From assembly GCA_013178185.1 (NCBI GenBank), contig JABLXC010000023.1, positions 1-64,000 on the forward strand: 64,000 nucleotides of DNA. The letters run 5' to 3'. Position numbers and translations under genes: made by a program. The DNA is from Anaerolineae bacterium (GTDB lineage: Bacteria; Chloroflexota; Anaerolineae; Anaerolineales; Anaerolineaceae). The notes beneath the pieces are model-generated. The model had not been told where the DNA came from and did not search any database. It saw nothing but the letters and a program-made list of their open reading frames with translations. Shown here in pieces: positions 25,565-34,231 of this stretch (within the stretch, counting starts at the first letter, position 1; the number at the start of each line of letters is the position of its first letter).

Positions 25565-26922
25565 GACGACTCAACGCTTCCAATATCTCCAGATACCATT
25601 ACGGCAAATGTCTTCAGTGATTGAGCGGCTGGCCCGCATTCAACCTTGCCCGTTTTAACATTGAAGCATGACCCATGCCAGGGACAAATAACGGTCTCAC
25701 CTCTTACTTCCCCTTTGCTCAAAGGGCCCTCTTCGTGTGTGCAAAGGTTGCTTGTTGCAAAAAATTGCCCTTCCAAGTTATAAACGGCAACTTCGGCGCC
25801 TTTAACCTCGACAAGACCGATTTTCCCGGAGGGGATCTTCGAGGCAAGAAACTGATTCGGTTGTAGGCGTGGGGCGCTTTCTGCCTTAGGCGACGAGCTG
25901 GTTTTATCGAAAAATGAATCTATTTGCTGCTCTTCCTCTGCCTGGGGTATTGTTACATAAACTTTTTGATCCTTGACGGTCACCTTATAAGTTTCCAGTT
26001 TTGAGGTCGGGTCTACCAGCAATTGGCCCGTTTTGAGGTTATATTGGTAACCGTGAAGCGGGCAGATGAGCGTGTCGCTTTTCAAGGGGCCGGTTGCTAC
26101 CGGTCCTCCCCGATGGACACAATGATTCCTTACCGCGAACCATTCTTCGTTATGGTGGAATACGCCAATGGAGAGATTATCAACCTGGATAATCTTTCGC
26201 TTTCCATTCGGGATCTCTTCGATAGATGCGACCTGAATCTCCCTATATTGTGGGGGGCGTATCAGTCCCAGTCCCTTTTCATAGGCGTCAACGGCAAGCT
26301 GCTGGACGGGCTCTCGTTTTACAACCAGCAATAATTCATCCTGGTCTTCCATAGGTTCATCATTGTAGGCGCGAGCCAGCATTTCTAGGATTACCATCAT
26401 TAGGAGATTCCAGGCCCGGATAGCTTTTGCCTCCAGTTCGGGGTTGTATTCATGTAGTTCCTTATGCAGGGAGTTGTTAATAGCATGCTGCATAAAGCCA
26501 ACCTGACCGATAACATATCGTTCTTCGATGTAGATGTTCGGGTCTGCACCATGTGAGGTGTGCGCGCGACCGACGTAATCCACATACCGGGCGAATTCAT
26601 CATCGTACTCTCCGCCTGCTGTGCGCCGCCAGAAATTGCTCAGGTGCTGCATCCTCTTTTGCAGATAATCTTGATCAATGCTCCCATCTTTTTTCAAGAA
26701 GTGCTTGCGCGTAAAGGGATAGCGCAGCAGATTTTCATAGAAATCCGCAACAATATTGGGGATATGCTTCTCGATCACCAGGCTGCTTTGCCTGATCGCT
26801 TGGGAATCTTCCTCGGTGAAACCAATGAAGTCCATTGCCTGGCGAAAAAATCGGCCCGAGTCTATGGCGCCACGCTGCACTTTTTCTTCCTGAGATAGAG
26901 ACCTGGTTTCCATAATAGTCAT
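25561..26922 (-). CDS. Globin-sensor protein fused to two Rieske [2Fe-2S] domains
   Basis: The protein has 453 residues. Residues about 20-190 form a globin of the protoglobin/globin-coupled-sensor type; the proximal heme His is predicted at 121 in the GRAHTSHGADPNIYIEERYVIG segment. Residues about 228-327 are a Rieske domain with CVH (268/270) and CPLH (287/290). A second Rieske follows at about 358-448 with CTH (394/396) and CPWH (413/416). Both retain all cluster ligands. There is no output kinase or cyclase domain, so it probably moves or senses electrons in response to a heme-bound gas. It overlaps a STAS gene stop by 4 bases (ATGA); Met4 at 26913 is an alternative start with a better spaced ribosome binding site. 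Confidence 0.85.
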   Translation of the reverse strand: MTIMETRSLSQEEKVQRGAIDSGRFFRQAMDFIGFTEEDSQAIRQSSLVIEKHIPNIVADFYENLLRYPFTRKHFLKKDGSIDQDYLQKRMQHLSNFWRRTAGGEYDDEFARYVDYVGRAHTSHGADPNIYIEERYVIGQVGFMQHAINNSLHKELHEYNPELEAKAIRAWNLLMMVILEMLARAYNDEPMEDQDELLLVVKREPVQQLAVDAYEKGLGLIRPPQYREIQVASIEEIPNGKRKIIQVDNLSIGVFHHNEEWFAVRNHCVHRGGPVATGPLKSDTLICPLHGYQYNLKTGQLLVDPTSKLETYKVTVKDQKVYVTIPQAEEEQQIDSFFDKTSSSPKAESAPRLQPNQFLASKIPSGKIGLVEVKGAEVAVYNLEGQFFATSNLCTHEEGPLSKGEVRGETVICPWHGSCFNVKTGKVECGPAAQSLKTFAVMVSGDIGSVESS

Positions 26923-27344
26923 TCCTGTTTGTATAAAAAATTTTTGCTATATGTTTGTAAAATGTCATCCTTCTTTTCGGAAAGTTGACTCTGCTTTTCT
27001 AAGAATGAAAGCGCTTCTAATTCACTGGGGTAATTTGGCATGACCTCATCGAGTCTTGTCAATTCAAAGATTCGCGTAAAGTGAGGTTTCAGTCCTACGG
27101 CTACAATTTTCTGGCCTTCACGGTGCGCTCGTATCAATATTGTGATGAGAAGGCCGATCCCTTTGCTGTTGATGTATTCCATGTTGGTAAAGTCGAGGAT
27201 GATTTTCTTGACATCCTGATCTTTCAAAGTATCTAAGGCGTCGATTAAGCCGGTTTCGGCGAAACCCGTTACTTCTCCAAAAATTTCGATTGCGCTGATA
27301 TTGGGATTGACTTTTCGTAATGTGACCTTCCCGTTGTTCACCAT
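26919..27344 (-). CDS. STAS-domain anti-anti-sigma factor (coupled to the globin-Rieske gene)
   Basis: The protein has 141 residues with one STAS domain and a C-terminal extension of about 35 charged residues. The conserved Ser lies in FTNMEYINSKGIGLLITILI. Its stop overlaps the start of the globin-Rieske gene. It follows the SpoIIE phosphatase gene by 46 bases, an arrangement in which the phosphatase would dephosphorylate this STAS protein. Confidence 0.86.
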   Translation of the reverse strand: MVNNGKVTLRKVNPNISAIEIFGEVTGFAETGLIDALDTLKDQDVKKIILDFTNMEYINSKGIGLLITILIRAHREGQKIVAVGLKPHFTRIFELTRLDEVMPNYPSELEALSFLEKQSQLSEKKDDILQTYSKNFLYKQE

Positions 27345-27390
27345 TTGTTATCTCCTTTTCTACCTTTCAACCTGAGGCGTTCACTTAGAG

Positions 27391-29856
27391 TCAGACTCTT
27401 TTTAGATAAACCATGGTGATGTCATCTTCCTGGTCGGCCTCTAGACCAGTAAAAGCGCCCCATTCGCTCATCAGGTCGGTGATGATCGAATGGTTATTGT
27501 TGTATCTGGCGATCAATTCTTTCAAGCGGGGGACGCCAAACATGTCGCGATGCGTGTTATGAGCTTCAACCAAGCCGTCGCTATAGAAGAGCAGACTGTC
27601 TCCCGGTTTGATCCAGGACTCTTTTTGCTCATACTTCATTTCTTCCATCAGCCCTAACGGCATTCCGGTGGCGTATAGCTCATCTACTCTGTCCGTCTGG
27701 TAGTGATATGGAAGATTGTGGCCAGCATTTGCATATTGGATTCTTCCAGTATGGGGTTCAAGAATGGCATAGAAACAGGTTATAAACATGTTTGGGAGCA
27801 TTTCTGGATAGAGGAGGTTGTTTGAACGTTCAAGCGCTTCGCCTGGAGGGAGCATACGGCGTGCTGCCCCTCGCAAGACGGCGCGCGTTGTTGCCATAAT
27901 CAGGGCGGCCGGCACGCCTTTATCGGTGACGTCTCCAATGACAACAACCATGCGCCCATCTGGCAGGGGTAAAAAATCGTAAAAGTCACCCCCTACGGCG
28001 CGTGCAGGTTGGTAATGAACAGAAATCCTCCAGCCAGTAATCTCTGGAAGGCTCTTAGGGAGGAGAGCGTGCTGAACAAGCCGGGCAATTCTCATCTCTT
28101 GCTCGATGCGCTCTCGTTCTAATGCCTCAGCCTTTTGCATCTGTGCCAGCTGGGCGACGCGCAAAGCAGGCGCTGCCTGGTCTGCAAGCATGATGAGCAA
28201 ACGCCGGTCTTCCCTGGTGTAATCCTTTTCGCTTTTGCGAGGTCCAAGCGCTAACATCCCTACTAACTCCTTCTGGTTTATGAGTGGGATGAGCAATTCG
28301 ATCCCATCCTCCTTCATCTTTTTCAAGATGGGTGAGTTTACCAGCTTGAACCTTTGTACTTCGATTGCATCATTGCTTTCGATCAGATAGGTTCGCAACG
28401 GGTCGTTTTCTTGAAACTTATAGGGTGGGTCTGCATCGTCTCCCAAACAGTTTGACAGCGAAATTTGGAAAGGGTTCATCGTATCCGCAATTACATGGAT
28501 CAGATTAGCCTTTAGCTGGTCAATATTGACTTCTTCCCGAATCATGGCGCTGAAAGAGGATAGTGTCCTGGTAATGTCATATTTTCGCCGAAAAAAGCGA
28601 AGGTCGATAAAGTTTTGGACTTTTTCGCGAAGAGGATTGAACAGAAAGACAATCAATAAGGTGGACAGGGCGCCAGATATTGTTGATCTCCAACCAGTCA
28701 GCGACCTAAAAAGTGTTTCTAAAAGGAGGACGCAACCGATATACGCGCCTGCGAGTAATATCGTCAGGGCGCCATATACCAGAGTGCGATTAATAATGAT
28801 GTCCAAGTCCCAGAGACGATGACGCAAAATTGCCAAAGCAATGGATAAGGGGAACACCATTAGTAATGGGAAAAAAATGAGAGGGTTCCACTGGATATTT
28901 CCACCAAAGAGAGGGGCCGTAAACCAAATACCGACCGGTATGTATGAAAATACTCCTCCCCAGAGTGTAATCCGAACCTGTTGTTGGATGATGGTTTTTG
29001 AACTGGCGCGCAGTCGATAAACCATCATTCCTAGAAAGAAAACTATCCCGATCGCTGCAAGCGTGTAACTGGCGCGCCAGGCATAAATATAAGCCCAGGG
29101 GTCATTGTAACTATTTAAAACCAATAATCCCCATAGTGATACGCCCAAGGGGACAGCTATTGGCAGCAAGAGAATTTGTGGATGGTTTTGAATCCAGGGT
29201 ATCTCTTCTGGGAAGAACATGGCCAGGTAAATTAGCGCTCCGCCGATCTGAGAGATTGCAACCGTCCAGACTGTCGGCCAGACGTGGGTTGAGATTAGAT
29301 CAAAATATAAGCCATTTGTGATTGCCGCCCAGGCGCAAAAATATGCGAATGCCCGGCCGGGGCGCGTATACCAGCGCCGGACGAAAACCCACAGCCCCAG
29401 GAGAATATATGCGATTCCTGTTAGATAAGGGATTCCAAACAATTTTAGCAAATCTCTTTTTGGGAATGTTATTAAAGCAACAGATGTCGAGGGATTTCTA
29501 GTCCCATCCGGATTGATTGTTTGGATTTTAATTATTTCCCCTGGTGAATAGACTTCAAGCGCCTCTTGAAAATCTGAGGAATTTAAGATTGCTCTATCCC
29601 CGATTTGCGTTACCTTTTGTGGGTGTGTCAATCCCAACCTAATGTTATCCCACCCGCCTCCGCTTTGGTTGGTCAGAACGGCTGTTTGTTCAACCATAAA
29701 ACCTGGGAAGGGTTTGTTCGTCCATGAGAAAGCAAGTATCGGAGTTATAATGAACACAAAGACAGCGATCCCATAAATCATGATCATGATTAGCGGGATG
29801 GTTGTTGTTAGAATGTCCTTATGATCGTTCTTTCTACCCGTAAAAATTTCGGACAT
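27391..29856 (-). CDS. RsbU/SpoIIE-type PP2C phosphatase with multi-span membrane sensor
   Basis: The protein has 821 residues. One N-terminal membrane helix and a roughly 90-residue outside segment resembling a PDZ domain (IGDRAILNSSDFQEALEVYSPGE) are followed by about eight helices. A GAF-like domain spans about 440-600. The PP2C phosphatase domain at about 615-820 carries VGGDFYDFLPL, VIGDVTDKGVPAAL, YANAGHN and FYSDGLVEA, the complete set of metal-binding acidic residues. It should activate STAS antagonists by removing phosphate. Signals could come through the PDZ-like outside segment or the membrane. It lies 61 bases after the ECF sigma gene. Confidence 0.85.
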   Translation of the reverse strand: MSEIFTGRKNDHKDILTTTIPLIMIMIYGIAVFVFIITPILAFSWTNKPFPGFMVEQTAVLTNQSGGGWDNIRLGLTHPQKVTQIGDRAILNSSDFQEALEVYSPGEIIKIQTINPDGTRNPSTSVALITFPKRDLLKLFGIPYLTGIAYILLGLWVFVRRWYTRPGRAFAYFCAWAAITNGLYFDLISTHVWPTVWTVAISQIGGALIYLAMFFPEEIPWIQNHPQILLLPIAVPLGVSLWGLLVLNSYNDPWAYIYAWRASYTLAAIGIVFFLGMMVYRLRASSKTIIQQQVRITLWGGVFSYIPVGIWFTAPLFGGNIQWNPLIFFPLLMVFPLSIALAILRHRLWDLDIIINRTLVYGALTILLAGAYIGCVLLLETLFRSLTGWRSTISGALSTLLIVFLFNPLREKVQNFIDLRFFRRKYDITRTLSSFSAMIREEVNIDQLKANLIHVIADTMNPFQISLSNCLGDDADPPYKFQENDPLRTYLIESNDAIEVQRFKLVNSPILKKMKEDGIELLIPLINQKELVGMLALGPRKSEKDYTREDRRLLIMLADQAAPALRVAQLAQMQKAEALERERIEQEMRIARLVQHALLPKSLPEITGWRISVHYQPARAVGGDFYDFLPLPDGRMVVVIGDVTDKGVPAALIMATTRAVLRGAARRMLPPGEALERSNNLLYPEMLPNMFITCFYAILEPHTGRIQYANAGHNLPYHYQTDRVDELYATGMPLGLMEEMKYEQKESWIKPGDSLLFYSDGLVEAHNTHRDMFGVPRLKELIARYNNNHSIITDLMSEWGAFTGLEADQEDDITMVYLKRV

Positions 29857-29917
29857 GTGGATAACCTTAAGTTTTTTTCTTGCATTCTCTCAAGAGAAAA
29901 GGACACCAGCGTCTCAT

Positions 29918-30568
29918 TTACTTCTCTCTATCATCGACGTCCATGTGGGCGCGCAGATAAAGACGCGCCCTGGCTAAGCGACTTTTGACCGTCCCAATGG
30001 GGATTTGAAGAGCCTGGCTTACCTCACTGTAGTTCATCCCATTAATATCGATCAGGATAATTACAGCGCGCAATTTTCCTGGCATATCATTCAGGTGGGC
30101 TTGGATCCTTCTCTGCAAATCGAAGGTTTGAATCTGTTCTTCAAGTGAGAGCGTTTTTTTGTCAATGACGATGTCCTGGAGGGCTTGTTCATTGTTTATT
30201 GGAAAATCCAGCGGGACGACTGGCTGTCGCTGTTTCTTTCTCAACTGATCGTAGCAGGCATTCGTAACGATCCGGATAATCCAGGCTCGAAAAGATCCTC
30301 CACGGAACTTATGGATTTTTCGATATGCTGACAGAAATGCGGTTTGGGTTGCATCCTCGGCTGCTTCGGGATTGGATAGAATCCGATACGCTGTGTTGAA
30401 AGCAATATCCTGATATTTGATTACAAGCTCATTGAATGCCTCTAAATCTCCTTTTTGAGCTAAATACAAGGCAGTCTCTTTGTCTTGAGGTGTGCTGATC
30501 CGTGGAAAATTGTTGATTTGCATAAGCCCATTCATCATGGTCTGTGTGTAATTCCCCGCTTTTGCCAA
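29918..30568 (-). CDS. ECF-family RNA polymerase sigma factor
   Basis: About 216 residues from the first possible start (TTG 30568); ATG codons at 30538 and 30535 or 30523 are alternatives. Region 2 (DLEAFNELVIKYQDIAFNTAYRIL, then EDATQTAFLSAYRKIHKFRGGSFRAWIIRIV) and region 4 (LNDMPGKLRAVIILIDINGMNYSEVSQALQIPIGTVKSRLARARLYLR) are complete. There is no anti-sigma gene with the usual membrane anchor beside it; a partner-switching set flanks it instead. It might be controlled by that set, which is unusual for an ECF factor. Confidence 0.86.
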   Translation of the reverse strand: MAKAGNYTQTMMNGLMQINNFPRISTPQDKETALYLAQKGDLEAFNELVIKYQDIAFNTAYRILSNPEAAEDATQTAFLSAYRKIHKFRGGSFRAWIIRIVTNACYDQLRKKQRQPVVPLDFPINNEQALQDIVIDKKTLSLEEQIQTFDLQRRIQAHLNDMPGKLRAVIILIDINGMNYSEVSQALQIPIGTVKSRLARARLYLRAHMDVDDREK

Positions 30569-30581
30569 AAATTGGGCCTGT

Positions 30582-30962
30582 TCATTGAAGCGCCAGCAGT
30601 TTTTGAATTACAAGAAAAAGCTCGTTAGCAGGAAAGCCTTTCGGTTTGACGCAGTCAACCCCTGCCTCCAACAGGATATTCATTTGTTTTTCATCGTCAA
30701 TCAGGGCGATACATTTTGTTTTAGGAGATTTTGACTTTATCTTTTGTGCTGAAATCTGTAAGTTTTTTTCGGATGATGGGGGTAATAGAAATGCCAGGAC
30801 CGGTAATTGCCTTTGAACAATCTTCTCTGCTTCCTGAATATTCGAAGCAGTGGTAATCTCTTTGATTTGGGGGATTGCGGTTAAGAGCGCAATCAGTCCT
30901 TCGCGAAGCGGTTCCGATCCATAGATGATCAAGGCCATTCCTTCTTGATATTGGATTACCAC
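30582..30962 (-). CDS. Stand-alone pseudo-receiver domain
   Basis: The protein has 126 residues, starting at GTG 30962 with GAGGGAG upstream. It has the fold pattern of a response-regulator receiver, including LIIYGSEPLREGLIALL and a closing VDCVKPKGFPANEL that resembles the NarL-type Lys region. The phosphorylated Asp is absent: the corresponding segment reads LAFLLPPSSE. It has no output domain. It lies between the ECF sigma gene (14 bases downstream) and the terminator of the two-component operon. It could be a phosphorylation-independent binding module. Confidence 0.65.
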   Translation of the reverse strand: MVIQYQEGMALIIYGSEPLREGLIALLTAIPQIKEITTASNIQEAEKIVQRQLPVLAFLLPPSSEKNLQISAQKIKSKSPKTKCIALIDDEKQMNILLEAGVDCVKPKGFPANELFLVIQKLLALQ

Positions 30963-31055
30963 CTTGATGCTCCCTCAAGCCGAGAGTTTGTAACGGTTCA
31001 AGCTTAGCAGACCTGCTGTGCTTTTTCATCAGCATAGTGACCTGTCTTTTTATCA

Positions 31056-31086
31056 ACAAAAGACTGCCAAAATGACAGTCTTTTGT
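31056..31086 (-). terminator. Rho-independent-like terminator after the NarL-type regulator
   Basis: A perfect 11-base inverted repeat (ACAAAAGACTG / CAGTCTTTTGT) with a 9-base loop lies 38 bases past the response regulator stop. On the minus strand the second arm ends in TTTTGTTGAT, a weak T-rich tail. It separates the histidine kinase/regulator pair from the pseudo-receiver and sigma genes. Confidence 0.6.
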
Positions 31087-31124
31087 CCTAATGTGTGTGA
31101 TTGAGATTACAGCAAATGTTGTAG

Positions 31125-31784
31125 TCAAGCCCCGTTTTCCGGTTTGGCTATCCCTTTGCGAAGCGCAAACAAAGCTGCCTGAGTGCGGTTGGCAAGATGA
31201 AGTTTTGACAGAATATTGGTGACATGGGTGCGAACGGTTCGTTCGCTGAGGGTCAGTTTTTCTGCGATTGCTTTATTAGGAAGACCCTGTGCGAGCAGAG
31301 TTAATATTTCCACTTCGCGATCGGTCAGCGGTTCAACGGTCTCGTTTTGATCGGAAGAATTTTGCATCTCCGCGATCAATTTTCGCGCAATAGCTGGGTG
31401 TAATGAAGACTGGCCGCAATGGATCTCTTTAATTGCCTGTAGTAATTCTTGCGGTGAAGAGTCCTTTAACAAATAGCCATGGGCTCCAGCTTTTATGGCC
31501 GGAAAGAGCAGATCATCTTCTGCAAAACTTGTCAGGACCAAAATTCGCGATTGGGGGTTGTCCAGCATGATCTCCTTGATGGCCTGAACGCCATCCTTGC
31601 GCGGCATCACCAGATCGAGCAAAATGACATCCGGCTGCAATTTTTTTGCCTGGGCGATGGCTTCGATGCCGTCGGAAGCTTGCCCAACCACCTCCAGATC
31701 GGGTTCTGTGTTAAGCAAAGCACAAAGCCCTTCCCGCACAATTGCATGATCATCTACAACCAAAATGCGAATTTTGCTGTTCAC
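31125..31784 (-). CDS. NarL/FixJ-family response regulator
   Basis: The frame is open to 31805, but the GTG at 31784 has a GGAG site 8 bases upstream and its codon overlaps the stop of the histidine kinase (GTGA). That gives about 219 residues. The receiver domain has the DD pair in VVDDHA and phospho-Asp in VILLDLVMPRKDG; the LuxR HTH at the C-terminus reads LTDREVEILTLLAQGLPNKAIAEKL. It would be phosphorylated by the adjacent kinase and regulate transcription. Confidence 0.88.
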   Translation of the reverse strand: MNSKIRILVVDDHAIVREGLCALLNTEPDLEVVGQASDGIEAIAQAKKLQPDVILLDLVMPRKDGVQAIKEIMLDNPQSRILVLTSFAEDDLLFPAIKAGAHGYLLKDSSPQELLQAIKEIHCGQSSLHPAIARKLIAEMQNSSDQNETVEPLTDREVEILTLLAQGLPNKAIAEKLTLSERTVRTHVTNILSKLHLANRTQAALFALRKGIAKPENGA

Positions 31785-33961
31785 GGGTAAGACTCCTGAC
31801 TCCATATCGGTTTATTAATCATAACCTTGACCGAGGTTCCCTGTCCAGGACTGGAGACCAGCAATAATTTGCTTCCAATTTTCTCGGCGCGCTCTTGCAT
31901 ACTCGTTAGTCCCAATCCCCCTGCAACATTTTTTTCCGTGACATCAAAACCCTGACCATTATCTGCTATTTCGAGTTCAAAAATCCCTCTAGAGTTTTGG
32001 AAAGAAATGGCTACTTTGGACGCCCCGGAGTGTTTTAGCGTGTTATTGAGCGCTTCCTGGGCTATGCGGTAGAGTTCGACTTCGATGTTTGGGGGTAATT
32101 GGAGGGAACCATTTATGCGCAGTTGAGTTTCGAGGCCGGCCCGGTTTTCCACAGCGTCCAGGCGGTGTTGCAATGCACCGATCAATCCTTCGCGTATCAG
32201 CACATTTGGGCGAAGTTCGTAAACCAGTAGGCGCATTTCCTTTAATGACTGTTGGGCGGTCTGCCCCAGGCGCAAAAGGTAGGTCTTGACATTTTCTAAA
32301 TCTCCTATCTCAATCAACCGCCGGCCTGCTTCGGCCATGAGCGTCAGGCTGTAGATAGATTGTGTTAGAGAGTCATGGAGTTCTCGGGCGAGGCGATTGC
32401 GCTCGTTCATCACTGCTAATTGCTCGGATTGGTCGCGGAGGTGGGCGTTTTCTATTGCCAGCGCGGCCTGATCGCCGAGAGCAGAGGCAAGTTCGATTTC
32501 ATCAGCGGTCAGATCCTTGGGGTCCCTATAGGTAAGCCGAATGGCTCCATATAAAGCACTTTGTGCCAGGATAGGTACTGCTGCTTCAGCCTTATAGTTT
32601 TGAGCCGCTTGTTGCCAAAACTCTTTGACCTGGTCGGTTACCCAGGGCTGGCGACCTTGCACCTGTTCTTGTTGGATATCTGGAATGATCACTGGCTGCC
32701 GTTTTGCAAATGCTTCTCCTACCGATCCTTCCCCGACGGCGAAGCAATATTGTCTTTGAAGCTCGGCATCTGAGCCAGCAGAAGCTTGTATCTGGAGACT
32801 ATTGTTATTTTCCTGAATTAAGTACAAAGCGACTGATTCGGCCTGAAGAATATGGCAGGCTTGAGAGACGATAAAATTTAATATCTCCTCCAGAGGCTGG
32901 TTGGAATTAAGAATCGCCACGATTTCACTCAGGCCTTCCGCCACCTGGCGTCTGCGCTGAATTTCTCGTGTGCGCTCCTCTACCCTTTGTTCTAAACCCT
33001 GATATACACGCACGCGGTCAGTGACATCTAAAGCGACGCCAATGCAACCTGTAATGGTGCCCTCCTGGGTTCTGAGCGGCTCGAGATCGCAGTGGTAGGT
33101 ACGGTCTGCCCATTCGATATCGTACGTCGTGGATTTGCCCTGTAAAGCCAGTAGGTGTTGGTGTTCCAAGAAGATCGCTGCGGCGTTATCTTTCGAAGCA
33201 GATGCGCCTACTTTTAGACCGACGTATTGATTAGGCTTTATACCCAGACAGGATAACCCCGCGCCAACCAAAGATGTATAGATGAGGCGTTGGTCAGTCG
33301 TCCACAAAACAGCGGGCATTTTTTCGATTAGCATACGCAGATGGGCTTCATTTTTTTGTAAGTCTTCTTCAATTTTCTTGCGCTCGGTGATATCCCTTAT
33401 GATCATGCTGGTTTTCTGGCTGCCATCTCTGTCCTTAAACACTGCTGATGTAACCTCCGCAGGAAAAAGAGAGCCATTATTTCGTATCAGTGTCAGCTCA
33501 CTCCTGAAGCGACCTGTTTCTGAACGAATTTTTAAGGCATTTGCCAGATTAGGGTCACGATTATCTACCAGGCCGTCACGCCCTAGCTGGCAAATTTCCA
33601 TTTCCGTCCGGCCAAAGATCTGGCAGGCAGCTGGATTTACGGCCAGGATGCTCCCATCCGGAGCGGTCAGCAAGATGCCGTCAGGACTGTTGTAATAAAT
33701 GGAACGATATTTTTCCTCACTCTCTATTCTGGCGGCTTCTGAATGTTTTAATTCTATAAGTTTCCGCTTTAACAGAAAAAACAACAGGAGGGCGGTTATT
33801 ATGTTAAAAACAGTATCTTTCATTACCAACATTTGAGTCAGGTTTCCTGTTTCTGTTAGAAGACGAATGAGGGCGATATCCAAGAGGATGTCGCATATTA
33901 GAATGAGCAATGCATACCGGAACGATATTCTTAAGGCTGAACGGCTTTCAGCTTCTTTCAT
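31781..33961 (-). CDS. NarX-like histidine kinase with two PAS and one GAF domain
   Basis: The protein has 726 residues. Two N-terminal hydrophobic helices (about 12-60) carry almost no outside segment. PAS1 is at about 82-200, PAS2 about 204-320, and a coiled coil and GAF domain about 340-510. A HisKA_3 domain follows with MNERNRLARELHDSLTQSIYSL (phospho-His in ELHDS) and a HATPase domain with DNGQGFDV and GGLGLTSMQERA. It signals to the coupled NarL-type regulator. The PAS/GAF set suggests a cytoplasmic small-molecule or redox input, but no cofactor-binding residue can be assigned with confidence. Confidence 0.88.
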   Translation of the reverse strand: MKEAESRSALRISFRYALLILICDILLDIALIRLLTETGNLTQMLVMKDTVFNIITALLLFFLLKRKLIELKHSEAARIESEEKYRSIYYNSPDGILLTAPDGSILAVNPAACQIFGRTEMEICQLGRDGLVDNRDPNLANALKIRSETGRFRSELTLIRNNGSLFPAEVTSAVFKDRDGSQKTSMIIRDITERKKIEEDLQKNEAHLRMLIEKMPAVLWTTDQRLIYTSLVGAGLSCLGIKPNQYVGLKVGASASKDNAAAIFLEHQHLLALQGKSTTYDIEWADRTYHCDLEPLRTQEGTITGCIGVALDVTDRVRVYQGLEQRVEERTREIQRRRQVAEGLSEIVAILNSNQPLEEILNFIVSQACHILQAESVALYLIQENNNSLQIQASAGSDAELQRQYCFAVGEGSVGEAFAKRQPVIIPDIQQEQVQGRQPWVTDQVKEFWQQAAQNYKAEAAVPILAQSALYGAIRLTYRDPKDLTADEIELASALGDQAALAIENAHLRDQSEQLAVMNERNRLARELHDSLTQSIYSLTLMAEAGRRLIEIGDLENVKTYLLRLGQTAQQSLKEMRLLVYELRPNVLIREGLIGALQHRLDAVENRAGLETQLRINGSLQLPPNIEVELYRIAQEALNNTLKHSGASKVAISFQNSRGIFELEIADNGQGFDVTEKNVAGGLGLTSMQERAEKIGSKLLLVSSPGQGTSVKVMINKPIWSQESYP

Positions 33962-34123
33962 CCCATATTCTCCTGAAAGAGAACGATTTAGAAATACCGA
34001 TGGCTTTTCATGTAGCTCTTTTATAGCACAAATGCATCAGGTTTTTACGACCTGCCGGGGATTGCCCAGGCGATTACATGACCCTGATTTACCGGAGCTA
34101 ATCCCAGAAGAATAGGATATTTA

Positions 34124-34157
34124 GATGTTGGTATGAGTAAAGTCCCATGCCAACATC
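34124..34157. terminator. Hairpin in the 270-base spacer downstream of the EamA gene
   Basis: A 12-base stem (GATGTTGGTATG / CATGCCAACATC, one G-T pair) with a 10-base loop sits in the spacer between the histidine kinase start and the EamA transporter stop. Neither side has a strong T-run. It may end the minus-strand phn-eamA transcript. Nothing else is seen in this gap apart from the kinase ribosome binding site (AGGAGAATATGGG). Confidence 0.4.
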
Positions 34158-34231
34158 AAATAATTCCTCTCCAGTGTGATGCAATCACTGAAGTACGGGT
34201 ACCCCTTGATATTGCCCGTTACCCCGAAGGT

